A stretch of 64,000 nucleotides of DNA from Micrasema longulum (GCA_022494885.1 JAGVSM010001677.1:1-64000); one strand, 5' to 3'. Positions 1 through 11,117 are shown, counted from the first letter of the stretch. The notes: generated by a model from the letters alone, not told the origin. Numbers and translations are program-made.

Positions 1-1390
1 ATTTAGATTTCAAACGTGGAACAAGAATTCTCATATTATATTATTATCGTCGTACACGAGACAATGTTATAAAAAAATATATTTACTTTTTTATAGTATT
101 TTTTCTATTTTTCCAAACTACAATACATACACATACACATTACAAAAAGTACAGCTTCAAACTACAGCCAGAAAGCGCAGTTTGGAAAAATTGCCCACAA
201 AGACTTCAATAGCTGAGCGCGGGCCATTCCTTTTTTTTATTACTCTGCGAAATTTTAGTACATACATATATATATACGACACTTTAAAGCCTACATATTA
301 ACGAATTTATGAAGGGATACGTATGTTATCGTAGCTGATAAGCAAAAAGAAAAACTCATACTCATGACTTAAAAATACACAGCGAGAAAAGAGAAACAGG
401 ATTATAGTATGCTGATATACGTGCATGAGGCAGGGGCGAACCGTGTATAGAAGCGATTATGCGCAGCTTACCATTATAGTTGACTAACCATAATAATGTT
501 TTATTGTAACTTTATTTACAGAAAAACAAATAAATAATTATTTCCACCGTTTGTATTTTAATCCTAATATAAATATAAACTTTAATAAAGCGCCTGCGGT
601 GAGCCAAGAAACTAGGCGATTATTCCAGCTTATTTTTCATACAAATAAGTATACTATATTTTGAATGTATTAACCCCAGTGCGGGTTTTTTCTCCTAGAT
701 TAAACTTGCAGATTACACAAATTATTTGAAGATTCTTGATTTGGAAAACAGTATTTCAAACGTCATTTCTTAAGGACTATTTTTCTTTGAGATGGTACTT
801 TTGACATAAGGCCATAATTACTTTCATGCGTCATATTGCAGGACATATAGCGCTCCACGCGGCTGTTTTTAGCACTATTAATTTCTAGAACAATGTGGCC
901 AGTTGACATTTCAATTATAATATCAACTGAATTCATAGGGGAATTTTTTATTTATTTTTTAATGAATTATGTATTTAAGTAATGGATAATATATCTATAT
1001 AATATAATAACCACAGAAAAATATCAATTTATAGTATATATTACTTACATTATATTATGTACCTCCTATGTAGGTACAAATATATGATATATTTTTTATA
1101 CCTTACATGTAAATAAAATCACCATTCACCACAGATATGAGGTAACTTAAAAACTTCCACAAAAACAAAATTTATTTGTAGCACAATAATTATTCAATAA
1201 AGGTGTATGTATATCTGTGTTTTCCATACTTAACCAAGACCTTAAACCCGTTATTGCTGTGATAGCTGCTCCTCTTTACCTCTTATGTTAAAGCTGCCTA
1301 ATTCTAATTTCTACACGTAATTTCTTTATTTTTTCATTCCCTCTTTCTTTTATTCACATTTAGTTGTACATTAAATGAAAAAAACCGTTG
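1..1390. other. AT-rich stretch, no gene seen
   Basis: I see no coding exon, RNA gene or clear repeat here. The sequence is AT-rich with short homopolymer runs. It may be part of a long intron or 5' flank of the ZNRF-like gene downstream, but nothing in the sequence shows this directly. Confidence 0.5.
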
Positions 1391-1391
1391 C

Positions 1392-1826
1392 ATGCATTAT
1401 TATTATTCGTACTTATTATTGCCAGTATTGCTGTACGGAGTGGAGGGTTGGACTCAAGTTTCAACGATGAGCACAATTGAGGCCTTCGAACTTTGGTCTT
1501 GCAGAAGAATGCTTCGAATCTCACGGACTGATCGTGCCTCCAATGAAGCGGTTTTGAGTATTATGAACAAAGAGAGGGCGTTACTGACCACTGTCAAAAG
1601 AAGAAAAGCCTCATACTTTGGTCACATATTCCGCAATGAGAGGTATGCCCTTCTCTAACTTATCATGGAAGGAAAGATAGAGGGCAGGCGGGGTATGGGT
1701 CGGAAAAGATCATCGTGGCTCAGAAATCTCAGACAGTGGTTCGGTGTGCCGGATGCCGGATGCCGCAGCGCTGATTAGACTGTCCCAAGATCGTGATGAA
1801 TTCAGAATGATGGTTGCCAACCTATA
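1392..1826 (+). pseudogene. Non-LTR retrotransposon 3' end (reverse transcriptase C-terminus), degenerate
   Basis: An 88-codon open frame (1392-1658) carries the typical tail of insect endonuclease/reverse-transcriptase LINE proteins: LLYGVEGWT, then a CRRMLRISRTD segment and a KRRKASYFGHIFRN segment. Past the stop the same kind of sequence continues (EGKIEGRRGMGRKRSSWLRN from about 1664) with a break near 1750. The copy is 5'-truncated, lacks the polymerase core and cannot be functional. The family is RTE/Jockey-like; I cannot name the clade. Confidence 0.8.
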
Positions 1827-1829
1827 GTA

Positions 1830-3005
1830 GAAGCGCCAAAAGAAAAAGAAGATTATTCATACAGTATTGTGCAAATTAATGTAATCATGTAGTTTTTCTT
1901 TCTTTTTGAATATGGCTACTCTACTGCAAGACAACTTCAGCAGCTATTTGTATATGAATAATACATAACCAATTTTTCGCATTAAGTTATTGTCAATGTC
2001 AGTCGTTTTAATCGTTAGGTTCACTAAATTATTCGTGTTTTTGTGGATTTGTGAGATATTTAAGTCAAGCTCTTAATCTTCCAGCACCTTTCAGCACCAT
2101 GTCATGTTTCTAAGAAGTTGTTGAACTATTTATTTTATATATAACATTTAGGCGAATCTTTCCGATTCGCCTGGTAACTCATCAGATTCATCTCAGTGCC
2201 AAAGGGTAGATTTCATAAAATATATTACCTATATAATAAACTTAAGGGTGATGGAAGCTATATTTCAGGCATGTTTACACATCTCATATTGAATGTAACC
2301 CAGAAATACATTTTTTCTTTTTTTAAATCTACATTTAAAATATATCGGCCTGTGTTCACATACATTCGCACAATAGTGTATCAACCCCTATAACAATACA
2401 CACCGCTACTTATTCGCGTTACAGAAAAGTTCATGAATTAATCAAATTCGAATTTGAAATAGACAAAGATATTATTCGACCCGAATTTGAGTTTCCCGCC
2501 ACTGAAGTACCTACCTCTACCTCCATACTTATCCTAGTCATATTATGTTGCCAAGTTGTTCGTTGCTTTTGATATTACAATTATTCTGAACTTCTCGGAA
2601 CTGCCTTATATCACGAAGTAAAATAATAAAAGTCCCGTCAGAATAAGTTATACTACGCAAAGAAACCGACTTTGAAATTCATCTAATCATGGGATTTTCT
2701 TTGTTTCACGAAAGAAAATAACACAACTTTATTAAACTACTAATTTGTGAATTTTTTTGATCTTGAACGAATTTTTGCTTCATATTAATATTTTATTCTT
2801 ACATTTCGCTTTACGATTACGATTACGATTAGAAATTATATTATCTTTATAAAAAATCTACGATTACCTTTCGAATAGTTTTCGTAGTGTTTGTAGCTTA
2901 GGTATATTTCATTTGTTGTCCATGTCTATAAATGTTTTTATTTTAATATAATTTATTTATTTGTTGGATTGTTTACTCACAACCATTCTCAGTCAAAATT
3001 GAAAT
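1830..3005. other. AT-rich stretch, no gene seen
   Basis: No supported exon. The only local structure is a short direct repeat, about four copies of ACGATT at 2809-2832. Open frames here are short and have no recognisable protein content. Confidence 0.5.
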
Positions 3006-3009
3006 ATAA

Positions 3010-3680
3010 AATACAAATATTAATTTCACAGATATTCAACACAAAATCACCGTAAGTCACTGTATAATATATGTACATATAATAATTTCACAGATATTCA
3101 ACACAAAAACCCGAATGAACGCTTGTACGAGTATCACTGTGTGTGAGTCACTGTATAATAAATATGTTCATTTAATAATTTCACATATATTCAACACGAA
3201 AATCCGAATGCGCGCTTGTATCACTGTGAGTCACTGTATAATAAATATGTACATATAATAATTTCACAGATATTCAACACAAAAACCCGAATGAACGCTT
3301 GTACGAGTATCACTGTGTGTGAGTCACTGTATAATAAATATGTTCATTTAATAATTTCACATATATTCAACACGAAAATCCGAATGCGCGCTTGTATCAC
3401 TGTGAGTCACTGTATAATAAATATGTACATATAATAATTTCACAGATATTCAACACAAAAACCCGAATGAACGCTTGTACGAGTATCACTGTGTGTGAGT
3501 CACTGTATAATAAATATGTTCATTTAATAATTTCACATATATTCAATACAAAAATCCGAATGCACGCTTGTATCACTGTGAGTCACTGTATAATAAATAT
3601 GTACATATAATAATTTCACAGATATTTAACACAAAAACCCGAATGCACGCTTGTACGAATATCACTGTGAATCTCTGTAC
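3010..3680. repeat. Tandem satellite with 176-bp two-monomer unit
   Basis: About 3.7 copies of a 176-bp unit are arranged head to tail. Each unit has two related monomers of about 83 and 93 bp that share GAGTCACTGTATAATAAATA, an AATTTCACA block and ATTCAACAC. The shared GAGTCACTG block recurs at 3145, 3228, 3321, 3404 and 3580: same-type monomers are 176 bp apart, neighbours 83 or 93. Neighbouring copies are nearly identical, so the array was homogenised recently. Two identical-looking 72-codon frames inside are by-products of the repeat. Confidence 0.95.
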
Positions 3681-3689
3681 ATTTCAACT

Positions 3690-5035
3690 CTGTGGGACCT
3701 TTGTCCTATGCTGAATTTGAATCGACGGTTTCTCTCATCAGGTAAAAATCCTGAAAGAGAAGTTTATTTATTTAATAACTATATATACATATACAGTTTA
3801 CACACATAATACGAATAAGGGCGGGTATGTTGACTTAAGTCAATTTCTTCTTACCTATCCAAAACATTCAATTTGTGAAAATAATTGGTATTTAACTACT
3901 AGCAAAAAAAAATCACGTGTTTCCTGTACCGTATCCAGGCGCAAGATGACTGTAGCAGAGCGTCTAAATTTTTTTGATTACTTTTGGGTCCCCCAATACT
4001 CCGTACATATTAAAATAGCATATCTGGGACTACTGATGTTTTTTGCACTAAAACAAAGTGGACTTTAGATTTTTATTTCAACTTTAAAAATGCATTTAAA
4101 TGACTAAATTGAACTGTGTTCTATTCACGTATAAAATAGCTTATTGCGATCATTTCTGCATTTTTACCTTCAAAACAGCAAAAAGTGGACCCCGTGTTTT
4201 GTCCTCTAAGGTACAGATATAAATAGTAATTTTATTATTTTATTTATTAGGGATATCAACAGTAATACGTGTAAAAAAAATATGACAAAAATATACAGAG
4301 AATAAAACCAATGACAGATATCCACAGAAATACATTAAATACTCGTACAACACATGCTAGTGTGTTTGTGTAAGTGTGTGAGAGGGTGTTATAATGGAAT
4401 GAGGGTGGACATGTGTGTAAATATTATTGCTCAATTGTCGAAAATAAAAAAATATATAAAATATTAAGAATTAGAGATAAAATAAAATTTTATTATAGAA
4501 ACTAAGTATAAGAAAAAAAAGTTTGTTTTAAAACGCGCATTTTAAATGTTAATTTGTGACAATCAAACGGATCAATTATATTGAGCTAAAACTAAATATT
4601 ATTGTATATTTTTTTGACGGTGAATCCGAGAATAAATTAATTATTCACCTTAATTACTGTTTCTTAAAACACAATAATTGTAGCTTTATTTAGAAAATAA
4701 AACATTTCGAAAGCGCTGCAATTATTCCACACGAAGGGCCTTGCAATTCGCCACAATGTGCAAGTTTTTCTACAGTGCCTGAACACGTTGACCCAATGGC
4801 GTACTGGTTAAACCTTAAAGCTTCCGTTACAGCTTCTAGTGTTGAACCTTTTGGTGGCATTGGCAGTTTAACGAGAAAACTAACTTATTTGCATATTTTT
4901 TGCTGCTCGAATATTTTATTCAGATTTCAAATTTCTATTTTGGTTGAAATTAAAATGACTTTGTCAAGTTATCAAATTTTAACTGCTTTTTTTCCGAAAC
5001 ATTAATTTATTTTCCAATTTAAGACTTCGGTGCAA
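3690..5035. other. AT-rich stretch, no gene seen
   Basis: No exon or recognised element. A short GT-rich patch lies near 4350-4400. The 76-codon frame at 4775-5005 resembles no protein I know. Confidence 0.45.
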
Positions 5036-5037
5036 CA

Positions 5038-5300
5038 CTTTACTGTATTGTCCCGGCTCCGTGAACAGCCTCGACCGCTTTGGACAAAATAGTGGGACAA
5101 CACAACCGATTCGACCGTAGTTCAAAGCGAAAGGCTTTGAAGATGGATTGGGGGTAAGACATTGTCACGCGGCGGTAGCCTGCCCGTCTATCTTTTAGGA
5201 CAATGTCTTGGTCCATTGTCATGTCATCCAAATTTCCGTTCACACTATGACAATATAAGCCTGAAGCTAAGATAAGACAGTTTTGTCCTATCGTCGTGAG
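5038..5300 (+). repeat. Dispersed repeat family G, copy 1
   Basis: This GC-richer block matches 18370-18650 in order and orientation: GCTCCGTGAACAGCCT, then a block with GTGGGACAA, a CCATTGTC-like block, TAGCCTGCCCGTCTA, and TTCCGTTCACACTA followed by GACAAT. Two copies of about 260 bp with the same block order indicate a mobile or once-mobile repeat. Neither has an open frame of note. Family unknown. Confidence 0.8.
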
Positions 5301-5309
5301 AACTACGCA

Positions 5310-6180
5310 TTAATTTATAAAATTAATGTGCTACTTTTTGATGCTTTTGAATATTATTCTCTGTGATTTTTTTATCCACCACTATTTCAAGATATCATCA
5401 ATATTATACAGTACTCCTATGTTCTTATTGTTACAAACTACTTACAGAAATAATTATCGTAGATCTTAAAAAAACTGATTCAATGAAAGTTTAATTTGTT
5501 TTAACCTTGTATTCGCAAAATTTATTTCGTAATACTTACGTGTTATATTATATATGTGTGTACGTAATATATCTGTGATTTGAATCTCACATCCCGTCAG
5601 ATTAGTACAGCGGATAATCTGACGAAACATTCGTTTTTTCCAACTTTCGTATCTCTCGCGTGCCAAATGCGAAAATAGCAAATGCCTCTTTTTACACAAT
5701 TTCTAAATAACACGGTACAAAAATTGTTTTTTTTTTAACGTCAATTTAACAATGCGTAATAGTAATCTAATTACAGTGTGACTCGGTTACAACGGCCTCG
5801 TCTGTTACGTCGACTAGGATTTAACGTCACGTTTTAGCAAGTCCTGCCAAACTGTATCAAAAACTCGATTTATCGTCAATTAATAACGTCAGTTTCGTTT
5901 GTCCATCGCTTCAAGAAGCTATGAAAGCTGCCGAAGCACTTCCTTGTTTCTTCCGCTTCAGAGAAAGACGTTTGTAGAGACGCGGTACAAGCATTTACCC
6001 AGAATCACAAAAAAACATGTTTTTTTTAAAGAATTATCAAGAAAAAAATTACGGCTAACGTGAGTTTCATGATACTGTAGTGTTCCCTTTTAAATAAACT
6101 CTTTGAGTATTAACTTTAATATTGTTAGTTTAACGTAATGTAGTCCGCATCAATTTCAACGCAATGTCAATAAAATACAT
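5310..6180. other. No gene; possible DNA-transposon scrap at 5775-6000
   Basis: Mostly AT-rich without exons. From 5775 the sequence changes to a CG-containing block starting CAGTGTGACTCGGTTACAA and including CGATTTATCGTCAATTAATA. Its style resembles pogo/Tigger-type terminal and coding remnants. No clear frame or second terminus was found, so this is only a suggestion. Confidence 0.3.
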
Positions 6181-6184
6181 GTTA

Positions 6185-6640
6185 AAAAAGAGGTTCCGGT
6201 CATTGATATATAATACATAGACATGCCCTTTAGAGTAAAGTATTTTTAGAAGCAGTGGCACGAAAACATACCCATAGTTACTAAGTACTGTTTATTTATA
6301 CGAGGGCTGGTATTACAAACGCTCTCGTGGCCGTATTACGAGTATCTCGTGTATTTAAGGAAACACTTTTTCTCGTGTATTTTGTATCTAAAATACACGA
6401 GATAATATGGCCGCGAGAGCGTTTGGAATACCAGCCTAGGGCTGCATTCAACGAGCATGCATATGCTACCAAAAATTGAAGGATACTCATTTTTAGTAAA
6501 TAAAAAGTTTGTATTTTATCGTTAACAATCAACAATTGTTTTTGGTAGATTCCAATCAGGTTCTTTCCTTAACTTCCTTATAATTTCGACCCATTTTTTT
6601 CTTTTTTAAATTTCATAAAAGGTACATGTTTTTAAAAAAA
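6185..6640 (+). repeat. Dispersed repeat family E, interrupted copy
   Basis: The sequence aligns, apart from one insertion, with the reverse complement of 60940-61215: an ATACATAGAC block, GCCCT-TAGAGTAAA, ACGAAAA, CATAGTTAC, GGGCTGCATTC, ATGCATAT, TTTTTGGT, CCAATCAGG and finally ACCCATTT. A partial third copy begins at 12828. The insertion at 6300-6440 is the hairpin element listed next. No coding capacity. Confidence 0.85.
6300..6440. mobile_element. Hairpin MITE nested in repeat family E
   Basis: About 140 bp, almost entirely an inverted repeat. The left arm starts GGGCTGGTATT and runs through AACGCTCTCGTGGCCGTATT to TCTCGTGTATTT. The right arm is its complement and ends AATACCAGCC. Arms are about 50-55 bp with scattered mismatches. 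The related copy of the host repeat at 61120 lacks the insert, so it is an insertion and not part of family E. A second copy is at 15955-16070. Confidence 0.88.
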
Positions 6641-6878
6641 TTCTATACATATCTACTTTTACACATCTAGTAAATGTTATCACTGTAACTCTCCAAAAAA
6701 AAAAACTAACTCTTGTGCTTGGAGAGTGATTTACACTGTTGTAGTTGTTTATTGTTTATTATAAGAGTTTATATAATTTTAAATACGAGTACACGAGAAA
6801 AAAATAAGAACATAGGATATATAAAGAAAAAACATAAAACAATAATACATTCATACTAATTAAAATTTAATGTACTTT

Positions 6879-7100
6879 TTACACGTGTTCAAAAAATTTC
6901 TTTAGATTTACTTTAAATTTATTTATTGATATATTATTTTTAATAGTTTTTAGTTCATTGGGAAGATTATTATAATTTTTTACACCTTTGAAGACAAAGC
7001 TATTTTGACCATGACTTGTGTGGAATTTAGGAATTTCAATATTATGTTGGTATCTGAGTGACTTATTCATCTTAAATTCTTGTCTTTTTTATAAATTTTT
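6879..7100 (-). pseudogene. LINE reverse-transcriptase C-terminal remnant
   Basis: A 63-codon frame reads like the extreme C-terminus of Jockey/CR1-type proteins: an LR...IPKFHTSHGQNSFVFKG segment, then NYNNLPNELK and a final FKVNLKKFF. The G-x-x-x-[WY]-N-N-L-P motif is characteristic of this tail. Only this last domain is left; 5' truncation is normal for LINEs. Confidence 0.6.
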
Positions 7101-7239
7101 ATTATATAATTTATTTTATTACTGTATGAACCTTAAATATTTTAAATAGACTTTCTTCGCGATTTCCGAGAAGCGTCCGACTGTTTACATTGTTGGCAAG
7201 TTTATGTAGTTAATGGCTGCGGGAAGACGTATATTGTGA

Positions 7240-7610
7240 AGGAATTAGTTGGGTAACTGTCCGGTAACACTGGCTACCAGATACAGCTACCGGTGCCGCT
7301 CGGCTGACCGCGTGATGCAACTCTGCTAGCCTCTCGCCGCCGGTAGGCACTATGGTAATTCAACGTTCCCATTTGGCAACATTTTAATTTTTTCTCTCCC
7401 CTCTCTCTCTGGCCCGTAATTTAATCCGTTTCCGTAGGCTTTTCCTTCGCGAACCGAATGCAAATGAGCGCCGAATGTTCTATATGAAATTTTAATTTCT
7501 CCATTCACGGTGCGAGGCACCCAGATTTATGAGCGAGTTTGTTTAATTAAGTTTTTATTAAGAGCGTAATGCGCATTAATGCGTATTTTAATACAGAAAT
7601 ACGGTTGTTT
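7240..7610. promoter_or_regulatory. Non-repetitive, higher-complexity block (possible regulatory element)
   Basis: This stretch is not similar to any repeat seen elsewhere in the window and is richer in G and C than its flanks. It holds ATGCAAAT (an octamer-type POU site) near 7458, homeodomain-type TTTAATT and TTAATTAAG cores, a CTCTCTCTCT run near 7400 and CCGCCGGTAGG, which could be a splice donor. No open frame stands out. An enhancer or an untranslated first exon is possible; only conservation or RNA data would tell. Confidence 0.3.
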
Positions 7611-7744
7611 GATTTATCTCGGCAAACTCATCACTCTTATTGCCACACAGTTGATGATTGTGTAGAATTTAATTGTGACAGTGCTTTTATTTATTTTTCA
7701 GTCCGATGAAAATCGTACGTAATCTATTTTAATAGAAATATTTG

Positions 7745-8280
7745 CGTTCTTCTTCTTCCAAATCGGTCCCTCAATGCTGAGGATCGTGATCACCATGAAC
7801 ATTTCTGATTGGTCTGTTCCACTCCAGTCTGTCCACAGCCCGGAGTACTGACTCATCAAATTTTAGCCCCGTAGCCACCTTTATTTGGTCAGTCCATCTA
7901 TATGGGATTCTACCCCGGCTTCTCCTACCTTCAACTCGGCCAGACATTATTGCCTTTTCTAGATTGTCTGGCTCACGTCTAGCAATATGTCCAAAGAAAG
8001 ACGGTATCCTTCTCAAACACACCACTGATAGACGAGTTGTAATATGGAGCTCTTCCAGTATCGATGCATTCGTCCTTCTGGATGTCCACGGCACTCGCAG
8101 CAGCCTTCTCCAACACCACATCCCGAATGCATCGATCCTCTTCCTCTCGTAGGCACGCATTGTCCACGTTTCAGCCCCATATAAGAAAACGGAGAATACC
8201 AGGGCTTCCATCAACCGCTTTTTTATGCGTTCTATGATATCGTCGTTTGGCATGCAACACCTCGTAAGCGACATGAAACA
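7745..8280 (-). pseudogene. RTE-like non-LTR retrotransposon, 5'-truncated 3' end
   Basis: The 167-codon frame (8274 down to 7771) is a typical LINE tail: RLMEALVFSVFLYGAETWTM, then RIDAFGMWCWRRLLRVPWTS, a TNASILEEL segment, RRIPSFFGHIARR, GRVEGRRSRGRIPYRWTDQI and a W-N-R-x-I ending. It then runs into a short GAAGAAGAA tail, which marks the LINE 3' end. The frame has no internal stop, so the insertion is comparatively young. The polymerase core and endonuclease are missing. Confidence 0.88.
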
Positions 8281-8740
8281 AAATGTTCAGGAGAGCGAAC
8301 AAAGTTGTTATTTACATAAGTAATGAATGAAATATTACTTTTTTTATTTTTTTAAAATACCTTTTTGTTTATTTAATTGGTTTTAAATTCAGAAATCATT
8401 TTTATTCGGGTATTGTAATTGTTACGTTCACATTCGCGGTTATTTAATTTTTTTTAAGCCAAATATTTGCACATTCGCGGATTTGCACATTTTTTGCATG
8501 TAAATAATATTAGGTCAACCATAAAGAAACAAATTATTTTCCCTTTAAAACTATGATTGGTTCCAAGGATTTAAAGATAATAAAAACAGAAAGCTTTGAA
8601 AATTATTTATATTTTATAAAGTCACATTGTGCACATAATACTACTTCCGTAAATATTATTTATGTAAGCACTACTTTAAATTATAATTTTTATACTTACG
8701 TAAATAATATTGTATAATACTATATATTATACATTAAAAT

Positions 8741-9485
8741 TTAGTGTAGTATTTGATCATGAAATGGCTGGCAATCAGCAGGCAAAAACTTTTTCAACTC
8801 CTGAAGGTGTCGATATTTTGTTTTTTTGATTTTCCATGGCTCCTTGAACATAGAAGGGAAAAATGTTGGTAAAGGGAGGTTTTTTGGGTGATGAGGCAAA
8901 TCTGTAAAGTCGTCATTAAAACTAGTTTCAAATCGAATTATTTCATTAGGCTGGTAAAACAAAACTCTAATGTCTGTTACATTAAGGCCAACACCGCGAC
9001 TTGGCTTTATAGACTGATAAATAATATTGTCTTTTTTAGAATAATAAATAATAATTGGTTCTAAATATAATTGATTGGTCGACTTTCTGCTGTAATGGGA
9101 TAGTATTTTTGGCAACTGATCTAAAAAATCTCTTACCCTTTCGACTATTTTGGTGGACTTAACATAATTTTTTTCATCTTCAGACGTATTTGGTTCTACA
9201 TTTTGGCGATCTTCATCAATATTTCTTGTTATCAAATATGAGATTTTGAAAGATTGCCTTTCTTGTTGCTTTATCGAATTTTTGGCAGTGCTTTGTGGAG
9301 ACTTTTTTGCACGCGGAAAGATTGCACGTTGGACCTATTTTTATCTCTTTTTTAGGGGAATCTTGCAAAATAATTTTATACTCAATCTTATATTTATATA
9401 TATCAAAACCACGTATCCACCGCGTGTTATACAAGTAATTCTTCTTTCTTAAAAGCTCGTTAAAATGATATTCAGCATATTCCAT
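8741..9485 (-). pseudogene. Decayed transposon-type protein, two overlapping frames
   Basis: Read on the minus strand, a first frame (9485-9216, 89 codons) ends with a cysteine-rich segment, CNLSACKKVSTKHCQKF, followed by RKAIFQ. It overlaps a second frame (9235-8741, 164 codons) ending LPLPTFFPSMFKEPW, then IKKTKYRHLQELKKFLPADC. I recognise both ends from a widespread family of insect transposon-encoded proteins with an N-terminal Cys motif and a C-terminal block of the K-x-x-D-L/H-x-x-L type. The central, presumably catalytic, part seems deleted. Flanks carry several CGCGGTGTTGCA-like repeats (about 9645, 9672, 9804) and ACATTCGCGG (8432, 8470, 9642), possibly subterminal repeats of the element. 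I cannot name the superfamily. Confidence 0.5.
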
Positions 9486-9865
9486 CTCATCATAATTACT
9501 ATTTATTTTTAATAACTGTTTATGTATGTATTTTTAATAATTGGAGACCTAAACACAATTTTAAATGAAAAAAATGCTCACCTTAAGCAGCGATGCATAC
9601 GTTCGGTGCGCTGTTAATAATACACTATGGCCGCCATGAAACATTCGCGGTGTTGCAGTGCAGACAACATACGCGGTGTTACATTTTGCCCTTAAAAATG
9701 ACGATTTATACAAATTTCGGACATTCTGGGTATGCACATTTGTGGAGAAAAGGATAACGAATCGAATGGTATCAAAAGGTCACTTTTAAATAAAATTTCG
9801 AATTCGCGGTGTTGCATGCCGAACGACGATATCCCAAATATTTCAATTTTAAGGTCATTTTACTC

Positions 9866-9915
9866 GGACCTCTGATCCGTGAGTTTGCGACAGTACCACG
9901 AACCACGAATAACAT
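9866..9915 (-). repeat. SINE-B tRNA-like head fragment
   Basis: About 50 bp matches the head of the SINE-B family read in reverse: GGACCTCTGATCCGTGAGTT with a degenerate A-box. Too short to be more than a relic. Confidence 0.5.
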
Positions 9916-10030
9916 TTCTTTGAATTATTCTATTTTTATATTGATATTTAGACAAACGAAAATATTATGTAATTAAACAAATACATTGGTAAAACATTTT
10001 GAGTTTGTCCAAATGTTTGTAGACATTGTC

Positions 10031-10277
10031 GGCCTCGTGGTGTTATGGTCAGTGCGTTTGCCTACTATGCAAGAGGTCTCGGATTCGATTCCCGGCATGG
10101 TTGATATGAAATGTTTATTTGTTTTCACACTAGAATATTTCATAGTCCCGTGACTGGTATCTGAAATGTAAGACTGTTCACCTTACCTTCATGTAACAAA
10201 ATTGATCAAGATACGCTGCGATTGGTGTACCAATCCAGTGCCCTATGCACCATTCGGTGCGGAAATGGAATAATGAT
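10031..10277 (+). mobile_element. SINE-A, tRNA-derived, copy 1
   Basis: The head resembles a tRNA gene. GGCCTCGTGG with TGGTCAG forms the A-box region, and GATTCGATTCCCGG is the B-box. The body has TTTCACACTAGAATATTTCA, a CTGGTATCTGAA block, GATACGCTGCGATTGG and CACCATTCGGTGCGGAAA. Other copies lie at 17744, 35641 and 48057 (+), with partial ones at 44730 and 46385 (-). Better-preserved copies end in (ATG)n. It is not a functional tRNA because no anticodon arm folds properly. Confidence 0.92.
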
Positions 10278-10324
10278 TTTAGACAAAAGACTGGATTTTA
10301 CCCCCTAGGGAGTCATTAAGATTA

Positions 10325-10470
10325 ACAAATTACAACAGGGATGGAGAACATTTTAGCTAAGGGAATATGGAAGTCCAGACATTTATAGGGCTTATGACCT
10401 GTCATTGGCTGTTTTAAGTTCCATTTTCCATTCTCTAAAATGTTATCCATCCCTGTTTTAATTTGTTAAA
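10325..10470. mobile_element. MITE family M1, short palindromic copy
   Basis: The sequence begins with AACAAATTACAACAGGGATG and ends with its near complement, and contains GGAATATGGAAGTCCAGACA, then CTTATGACCTGTCATTGGCT. It is a short, largely palindromic version of the complete M1 element at 55285-55742. Termini match TIRs of that family with CAACAG at the outer edge. Confidence 0.8.
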
Positions 10471-10486
10471 TATATAAGTATGAATC

Positions 10487-10656
10487 GGGTTGTGGTCCCG
10501 TGGCTAGTGTCTCGGACTTACGGCTCAAAGGTCCCTGGTTCGAATCCCACTCTACCCCAACTTGATTCCTATTTTCTAACAGTTAATAATTTACAACTCG
10601 TTGAAAATGGCACTCAAGATTAAATATTTGGGTAAATCATAAGAACGCAAATATTT
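10487..10656 (+). mobile_element. SINE-B, tRNA-derived, copy 1
   Basis: The tRNA-like head is GGGTTGTGGTCCCGTGGCTA, then TCGGACT, and the B-box is TGGTTCGAATCCCACTC. It is followed by CCCAACTTGATTCC, the AACTCGTTG block and the 3' end GGGTAAATCATAAGAACGCA. Other copies, all minus strand, are at 38007, 46222 and 58477. Confidence 0.9.
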
Positions 10657-10732
10657 ATTTTTCTTTTAAAAAAATGTATACTGTAATTAAATAACTGGCC
10701 TTGTTTTTATAAAAATAAATATATTCATTTGT

Positions 10733-10765
10733 TTGCACCACTGCAGGCCAGGAGGCACATACCAT
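10733..10765 (-). repeat. SINE-C 3' fragment
   Basis: GCACCACTGCAGGCCAGGAG matches the 3' part of the SINE-C copy at 33915-34076 in the same orientation. It is a short relic. Confidence 0.45.
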
Positions 10766-11117
10766 ATACTTATTCTTACGCGTAACATTGTTCGATTTCT
10801 AAATAATACAAAATAAGTATATTTAATAGCTGCCTACGCCTGATATTATTAGAAAATATGGTACTGCTGGTTATGACATATTCTTGGTAACCACAGCCCC
10901 GAATATGAGCCCCAACGGGCCCAACTAAGAACACTTGTCGAAAACTTTCTTCCCTTGAGATGGGAATAATTTTCCCAACACCAAATTTATGTAGAGAATT
11001 TGGCGGAATAGTGACAACACTTTATTCCTCCGGGGGTATTTTTTTCAAATTACCTCAAAACACTGTGCGTAATTTTACGCATTTACCAAACATGTACTTA
11101 AAAATATAAATATACCT

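Noticed and set aside
3216..3610. Two near-identical 72-codon frames
   Set aside because: They are by-products of the 176-bp satellite (starts exactly 176 bp apart) and have no protein character.
10031..10110. A tRNA gene
   Set aside because: A- and B-boxes are present but the anticodon and acceptor arms do not fold, and the sequence continues into a repeated SINE body.
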